Shown: positions 6,507 to 10,951 of the stretch, in pieces
Layout of the letters: every line of letters begins with the position of its first letter
Numbering within the stretch: the stretch's first letter is position 1
Source: Desulfobacterales bacterium
GTDB taxonomy: Bacteria; Desulfobacterota; DSM-4660; Desulfatiglandales; B25-G16
Length of the DNA stretch: 10,951 nucleotides
Assembly (NCBI GenBank): GCA_013375385.1
Contig: JABXJY010000047.1
Location: 1-10,951 of the forward strand
Reading direction: 5' to 3'
Position numbers and translations under genes: made by a program
The notes under the pieces: model-generated
What the model was told of the DNA's origin: nothing
The model's input: only the letters and a program-made list of their open reading frames with translations
Database searches by the model: none

Positions 6507-7346
6507 CTAAATCAACTCAAGGCTGATATCAACAGACCTCGCAGAACGTGTAATGGCACCAACAGAAATCAGGTCTATACCTATCTTTGATATCTCCTCT
6601 ATTGATTCTAATGTAATCCCACCAGAGGCCTCTAAGAGCACCCTGCCCCCGGCGATGGAGACAGCTTCCCTCATTTCTTTGACAGACATATTATCCAAAA
6701 GAATAGCATCTGCCCCTGCCTCCATAGCCTCTTTAACCCCCTCGATATCCTCTACTTCCACCTCAATCCTTAGCGTATGGGGCACCCCAGCTTTAATCTT
6801 TGCCAAGGCCTTGGATATTGAGCCAGCTGCAGCGATATGGTTATCTTTGACCAAGATCCCGTCAAAGAGGCCGAAGCGATGATTAAATCCGCCTCCCTTT
6901 CTGACTGCATATTTCTCCAATATCCGCAATCCAGGGGTTGTCTTTCTCGTATCAAGCACACGGACCTTCGAAGAATCCGTTTTCTCAACATACCTCCTGG
7001 TAAGGGTAGCTATCCCGGAGAGGCGTTGCAAGAAATTGAGGGCTGTCCTTTCACCACTCAGTATCCCTCTCATCGATCCTTTGACTATACAGATATCTTC
7101 GCCACGAGACACCACATCCCCATCATGATACTTGCATTCGACTATTATTTCAGGATCAAGACGAGAGAAAACTCTTGAAAAAACCTCTATTCCCGCCAGT
7201 ATTATCTCTTCCCTGGCCAATGCCCTTGCCTTTCCCTTCATGAATGGATCTACAAGAGCCGCGGTAGTTATATCACCAGGCCCCAGATCTTCCTCTAAGG
7301 CACTATCAATTATCTTATCGATTGGGGAAAGATAGTCCTCTTTCAC
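6507..7346 (-). CDS. nadC: Nicotinate-nucleotide pyrophosphorylase (quinolinate phosphoribosyltransferase)
   Basis: NadC converts quinolinate and PRPP to nicotinate mononucleotide, CO2 and pyrophosphate, the entry of the de novo route into NAD. The 279 residues match the family length and contain LEEDLGPGDITT (17-28), SGERTALNFLQRLSGIAT (97-114), LDTRKTTPGLR (131-141), KYAVRKGGGFNHR (145-157), LVKDNH (165-170), EVEVED (195-200), ILLDN (215-219), EASGGI (239-244) and ISVGAIT (260-266). These cover the substrate-binding and catalytic segments, and none appears lost. The start is GTG 7346, overlapping the valS stop as GTGA, with GAGGGA 5 bases upstream, so translation is likely coupled to valS. 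valS-nadC adjacency is known in other bacteria. nadA and nadB are not in the window. Confidence 0.96.
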   Translation of the reverse strand: MKEDYLSPIDKIIDSALEEDLGPGDITTAALVDPFMKGKARALAREEIILAGIEVFSRVFSRLDPEIIVECKYHDGDVVSRGEDICIVKGSMRGILSGERTALNFLQRLSGIATLTRRYVEKTDSSKVRVLDTRKTTPGLRILEKYAVRKGGGFNHRFGLFDGILVKDNHIAAAGSISKALAKIKAGVPHTLRIEVEVEDIEGVKEAMEAGADAILLDNMSVKEMREAVSIAGGRVLLEASGGITLESIEEISKIGIDLISVGAITRSARSVDISLELI

Positions 7347-9991
7347 GTGAGTCCCTCAAGAATGGTAAGGCTTTGGTTCAGTTTTTCTAATTTGGCACTC
7401 ATAAGCTCCGCCTTCTCTCTGACATTCTCTACTATATGGGGAGGGGCCTGATTCAAGAAATCCTTATTTGCCAACTTCTTTCGAGATAGATCCATCTCAT
7501 GTTCTATCTTTTTTATCTCTTTATACACCCTCTTTCTCTCATCATCGTAATTGATCAATCCTTTAAGGAGAACATGGACTTGTATATCGCCACAAACATA
7601 ACTGGCAGACCCTTCAGGTTTTTCAATATCGGGAACAATATCCATAGATTCTACCCTTGCCAGGCTGGTAATATAGGCCAGATTATCAGCAAGGATCTCT
7701 CTTTCTCTCGGCCCCTTTACATCTATGATTACCCTTACATACTTTTTTGGAGGGATATTCATCTCCCCCCTAACATTCCTGATACCTGTTATCACTCCTT
7801 TGAGTAGTTCCATCACCTTGATTGATTCCTCATCATAGATGAATTCTGTAGGTTGAGGGAATCGGGCTACCATGATGCTTCCCTCTGTATTCGGGAGCAT
7901 CTGCCAGATCTCTTCGGTAATAAAGGGCACAAAGGGATGGAGAAGCCTCACCACTCCGCTCAAAAGAATTTGCATGACAGACTGGGCCACTTCCCTTCTC
8001 TTTTGCTCCTTGCCATAGAGCTCGAGTTTCACCATTTCCAGATACCAGTCACAGAATTCGTGCCAGACAAATTGATAACAGGTACTGGCCGCATCATTGA
8101 ACTTATAACCATCTATATGAGTAGCTACCTCCTCTGCAATCTTCGCCATCCTGCTCATAATCCAACGATCAGCCAGGGTAAGAGTGCTGGTATCTATGGA
8201 TGGGGATTTACACTCCTTCAGGTTCATCAAGGCAAATCTGGCAGCATTCCAGATCTTATTAATAAAATTCCTGTATCCTGCTATCCTTTCTTCTGAGAGC
8301 CGTATGTCTCTTCCCTGCACAGCCAATATCGCAAGGGTAAATCTGAAGGCATCGGTACCGAAGCTGTCTAAGACCTCCAGAGGATCAATAATGTTTCCTT
8401 TGCTCTTGCTCATCTTCCGGCCCTGTTCATCTTTGACCAGGGCGTGAATGTAGACATCCCTGAAGGGGACATCTCCCATGAAGTGCAGCCCCATCATCAT
8501 CATTCTTGCCACCCAGAAAAAAAGGATATCGAAACCGGTTACCAACACCGAGGTAGGGTAGAAGGCCTCCAGTTCACCAGTGACATCTGGCCAACCCAGG
8601 GTTGAGAATGGCCAGAGAGCTGAACTAAACCAGGTATCCAGCACGTCAGTTTCCTGCTGGAGGTTCCTGCTTTTGCACCGAATGCATACGCTGGGATCCT
8701 CCCTGGCTACTATAACCTCTCCACATTCCTGGCAATACCAGGCAGGTATCCTATGACCCCACCATATCTGCCTGGATATACACCAGTCTCTGATATTGTT
8801 CATCCACTCAAAGTAGACACCTTCCCAATTGGAAGGCACTATCCTGGTTTTTCCATCTTTCACTGCAGCGATGGCCTTTTCGGCAAGAGGGCCTACCCTG
8901 ACAAACCACTGCTTGGAGAGAAGGGGTTCGATCATGGTCTTACAACGGTAACAGTGTCCCACCGCATGACGGTAGGGTTCGGTCTTTTCCAGTAAGCCAG
9001 ACTTTTCCAGATCATCCAGAATCTTTTCCCGGCATTCAAATCTGTCCATACCCTGGTAAGGGCCGGCCAGTTCATTCATTCTGCCGTTCTCGTCAATAAC
9101 CCTTATTCGTTCAAGCTGATGTTCGTTTCCGATTTCAAAATCATTGGGATCATGGCCGGGAGTGATCTTTAAGGCACCAGTGCCGAACTCCCTATCCACA
9201 TATTTATCAAAGATGACCGGTAGGGATTTATTCAGTACTGGCAATAGAACATGAAATCCCGAAAGGTCTTTATAACGTTCATCCTCCGGATTCACAGCCA
9301 CTGCAGTATCCCCTAAAAGTGTTTCGGGTCTGGTTGTGGCCACAGTCAAGTAACCCTCCCGGTTTTCAAAGGGATAACGAATATAATAGAGGAAGCTATC
9401 CATATCTTCATGTTCTACCTCAAGGTCAGCCAATGCTGTGTGGCACCTGGGACACCAGTTTATGATATAATCTTCCCGGTAGATCAAGTTTTCATCATAG
9501 AGCCGCACAAAAACTTCCCTCACAGCTCTGGAAAGGCCCTCGTCCATTGTAAACCGCTCGCGACTCCAGTCACAGGAACTTCCTAACCTTTTAAGTTGAT
9601 TGATAATCATCCCGCCATACTTCTCCCTCCACTCCCAAACCAGTTCAACAAATCGTTCCCGACCAATCTGGTGACGATCAGTTCCCTTTGAGGCAAGATC
9701 TTTCTCTACCACATTCTGGGTGGCAATACCTGCGTGGTCTGTGCCAGGCTGCCATAGTACCTCATATCCCTTCATTCTCTTGTATCTGCACAGAATATCT
9801 TGGAGGGTATTGTTCAGGGCATGTCCCATATGGAGGCTTCCGGTTACATTTGGTGGAGGAATGACGATAGAGAAAGGGGACTTATCTGATTTGGCATTGC
9901 CCCTAAATAGAGCATTTCTTTCCCAATAATAATACCACTCCTCTTCCACTTCCTGAGGCTCGTAGGCCTTGGCCAAGACACTATGTTCCAT
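7343..9991 (-). CDS. valS: Valyl-tRNA synthetase
   Basis: This class I aminoacyl-tRNA synthetase charges tRNA-Val and clears mischarged threonine in its editing domain. The 882 residues match the bacterial ValS length. Seen in order: PPPNVTGSLHMGH (45-57, the HIGH motif), the editing domain with TTRPETLLGDTAVAVNP (219-235) and GTGALKITPGHDPNDFEIG (270-288), Cys pairs C180-x2-C183, C347-x2-C350, C420-x2-C423 and C436-x2-C439 that could bind zinc, WFSSALWPFSTLGWP (454-468), KMSKS (526-530), an anticodon-binding domain, and a C-terminal Lys/Glu-rich coiled coil (about 815-882) typical of ValS. ATG 9991 has AAAAGGAG 9 bases upstream. It lies about 140 bases after the acidic-protein gene and overlaps nadC by 4 bases. 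No T-box leader sequence is present upstream. Confidence 0.98.
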   Translation of the reverse strand: MEHSVLAKAYEPQEVEEEWYYYWERNALFRGNAKSDKSPFSIVIPPPNVTGSLHMGHALNNTLQDILCRYKRMKGYEVLWQPGTDHAGIATQNVVEKDLASKGTDRHQIGRERFVELVWEWREKYGGMIINQLKRLGSSCDWSRERFTMDEGLSRAVREVFVRLYDENLIYREDYIINWCPRCHTALADLEVEHEDMDSFLYYIRYPFENREGYLTVATTRPETLLGDTAVAVNPEDERYKDLSGFHVLLPVLNKSLPVIFDKYVDREFGTGALKITPGHDPNDFEIGNEHQLERIRVIDENGRMNELAGPYQGMDRFECREKILDDLEKSGLLEKTEPYRHAVGHCYRCKTMIEPLLSKQWFVRVGPLAEKAIAAVKDGKTRIVPSNWEGVYFEWMNNIRDWCISRQIWWGHRIPAWYCQECGEVIVAREDPSVCIRCKSRNLQQETDVLDTWFSSALWPFSTLGWPDVTGELEAFYPTSVLVTGFDILFFWVARMMMMGLHFMGDVPFRDVYIHALVKDEQGRKMSKSKGNIIDPLEVLDSFGTDAFRFTLAILAVQGRDIRLSEERIAGYRNFINKIWNAARFALMNLKECKSPSIDTSTLTLADRWIMSRMAKIAEEVATHIDGYKFNDAASTCYQFVWHEFCDWYLEMVKLELYGKEQKRREVAQSVMQILLSGVVRLLHPFVPFITEEIWQMLPNTEGSIMVARFPQPTEFIYDEESIKVMELLKGVITGIRNVRGEMNIPPKKYVRVIIDVKGPREREILADNLAYITSLARVESMDIVPDIEKPEGSASYVCGDIQVHVLLKGLINYDDERKRVYKEIKKIEHEMDLSRKKLANKDFLNQAPPHIVENVREKAELMSAKLEKLNQSLTILEGLT

Positions 9992-10057
9992 TCAACGATA
10001 CTCCTTTTTTAGGTGTCAGCTTTACGTTAAAATATATGGAAACAAATACACTGAAAA

Positions 10058-10106
10058 GGGCACAATGGCATTCTAAAGATTCATCTCACTCTGTGCCTTT
10101 GTGCCC
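10058..10106 (-). terminator. Stem-loop between the acidic-protein gene and valS (possible terminator or attenuating hairpin)
   Basis: Two 13-base arms, 10058-10070 and 10094-10106, form an inverted repeat with one mismatch: on the minus strand GGGCACAAAGGCA pairs with TGCCATTGTGCCC around a 23-base loop. The second arm is followed by TTTTCAG. The G/C-rich base and following T-run resemble a rho-independent terminator of the acidic-protein gene, but the T-run is short and the loop long. The plus-strand phrase CTCTGTGCCTTTGTGCC also resembles sequence that recurs as dispersed repeats in some genomes. Confidence 0.45.
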
Positions 10107-10133
10107 ATTTATTTCAAACAAGATTGATCTATA

Positions 10134-10925
10134 TCAATCCTCAGGCATGATACTCTTCTTTAAGACATCTATCTCCTCCCTGATTATCTTTTCAGCTACT
10201 TCAGGTATGACCTCTCGGGCCACCTTTTCTAAGACATCGCTTACAGTCTTTGTTAAAAGAGCCTCAATCTTTTCTTCTGAGATTGTCGCAGCCTCCTCTT
10301 TGACTGCCTCCTCTTCTACCTCCACTTTTCCTTCAACAGGGGGCACTTCAGTCAAAACCTCCTCGGCAGCTTCCTCCTCAACTGGTACCTCCTCTTCAAC
10401 TGCCTCCTCCACAGCCTCTTTCTCACCTTCAGAGACCAATTCTTCGAGTCCCTCATCCAGCTTAAGGTCTTCTTCCAGATCTAGGGCGAACTCTAGCTCC
10501 TCTTCAAAAGCCTCCTCCCTCTTTTCAATGAGAACTGTTTCGTCTTCCTCGCCAGGTGGGTGCTGAGAGACAACCTCCCACGCAGCTGATTCAAAAGCTT
10601 TGTCTTTTGCCTCACCCATTTCTGGCGAAACATCCTCCACAACCTCTTTCTCCTCTTCAGACATAGCCTCTATCTCTTTTTCGACCTCTTCTTCATCCAT
10701 TAAGAACTCTTCCAAGTCTTCTGCACCTTCCTCAACCGATTCCGGTGCCCTGCCCTCTTCAGCAATATCAACGAGATCTATGACCTCCTCTTCTTCTTCT
10801 TTCTCTGATTCTTTCTCTTTTACCTCTTCCTCTTCACTCAAGAGATCTTCATCAAAGTCAAAATCAAGGAGATCTTCATCCTCATCCTCGTTTTGATCTT
10901 TTTTTATTTCATCATCGTTGGCCAT
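10134..10925 (-). CDS. Highly acidic, Glu-rich protein with a short C-terminal helical module (function unknown)
   Basis: From ATG 10925 the product has 263 residues, of which I count about 86 Glu and 23 Asp, some 41%. Residues 1 to about 210 are low-complexity and probably disordered, with acidic runs and scattered Val/Leu/Pro. The last 50 residues change character to an amphipathic helical pair: SEEKIEALLTKTVSDVLEKV then REVIPEVAEKIIREEI. A long acidic disordered region followed by a small helical tail of this kind recalls the polar organiser PopZ, and similar tails occur on some deltaproteobacterial proteins. That is resemblance only. There is no signal peptide or membrane span. The start is chosen because GGGGGG (10932-10937) lies 6 bases before ATG 10925; ATGs at 10931 and 10949 are worse placed. 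valS follows on the same strand. Confidence 0.8.
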   Translation of the reverse strand: MANDDEIKKDQNEDEDEDLLDFDFDEDLLSEEEEVKEKESEKEEEEEVIDLVDIAEEGRAPESVEEGAEDLEEFLMDEEEVEKEIEAMSEEEKEVVEDVSPEMGEAKDKAFESAAWEVVSQHPPGEEDETVLIEKREEAFEEELEFALDLEEDLKLDEGLEELVSEGEKEAVEEAVEEEVPVEEEAAEEVLTEVPPVEGKVEVEEEAVKEEAATISEEKIEALLTKTVSDVLEKVAREVIPEVAEKIIREEIDVLKKSIMPED

Positions 10926-10951
10926 GACCATCCCCCCGTTTATGATCATTT

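Noticed and set aside
9992..10057. Possible promoter for valS in the AT-rich stretch before its ribosome-binding site
   Set aside because: TATATT-like hexamers occur but none has a -35 partner at 16-18 bases, so I could not support it.
9992..10133. Possible T-box riboswitch upstream of valS
   Set aside because: No AGGGTGGNACCGCG-like T-box sequence, specifier loop or strong terminator/antiterminator pair is visible; the single stem-loop does not support it.
10036..10896. Long Ser/Thr-rich plus-strand frames opposite the acidic protein
   Set aside because: They are the antisense of GAG/GAA-rich codons (CTC/TTC/TCC), giving poly-Ser by necessity; they have no ribosome-binding site or protein-like motif.

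Overview
The window looks like an ordinary bacterial chromosome segment. Gene density is high, ribosome-binding sites are AGGAG-like, and one spacer carries a sigma70-type promoter. Protein styles (valyl-tRNA synthetase at 882 residues, a valS-nadC cluster, an HD-type phosphohydrolase and a Glu-rich protein with a short helical tail) suggest Deltaproteobacteria/Desulfobacterota or a neighbouring uncultured lineage. That is impression from family resemblance, not a tested placement. No transposase, phage gene, CRISPR array, tRNA or rRNA is visible.

Layout. 1-233 (minus) is the N-terminal part of an HD-type phosphohydrolase that runs off the left edge. 234-637 is a divergent spacer with a candidate promoter for the plus-strand gene. 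638-1570 (plus) is a diacylglycerol-kinase-like lipid kinase. It converges on a minus-strand transport operon read from 5333 down to 1673: sugar-type solute-binding protein, MalF-like permease, MalG-like permease and a small exported protein of unknown function. The operon has a good TTGACT-18-TATAAT promoter at 5370-5399, and a strong Shine-Dalgarno places the real start of the binding protein at GTG 5333, well inside the longest open frame. No ATPase subunit is encoded here.

5638-10925 is a second minus-strand cluster, read right to left: an extremely acidic protein with a short C-terminal helical module, valS, nadC and a Sir2-type NAD-dependent deacylase. valS and nadC overlap by 4 bases (GTGA), so they are probably translationally coupled. 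NadC makes the NAD precursor nicotinate mononucleotide and Sir2 consumes NAD, so the neighbourhood joins NAD synthesis with NAD-dependent protein modification. Two non-coding oddities lie in this cluster: a 13-bp inverted repeat between the acidic gene and valS, and a degenerate 9-nt tandem repeat in the leader of the sirtuin gene.

I see no strong evidence for a new multi-gene system. The most worthwhile leads are the acidic PopZ-like-shaped protein, the small exported protein attached to an ATPase-less ABC operon, the NadC-Sir2 pairing, and the 9-nt repeat leader.
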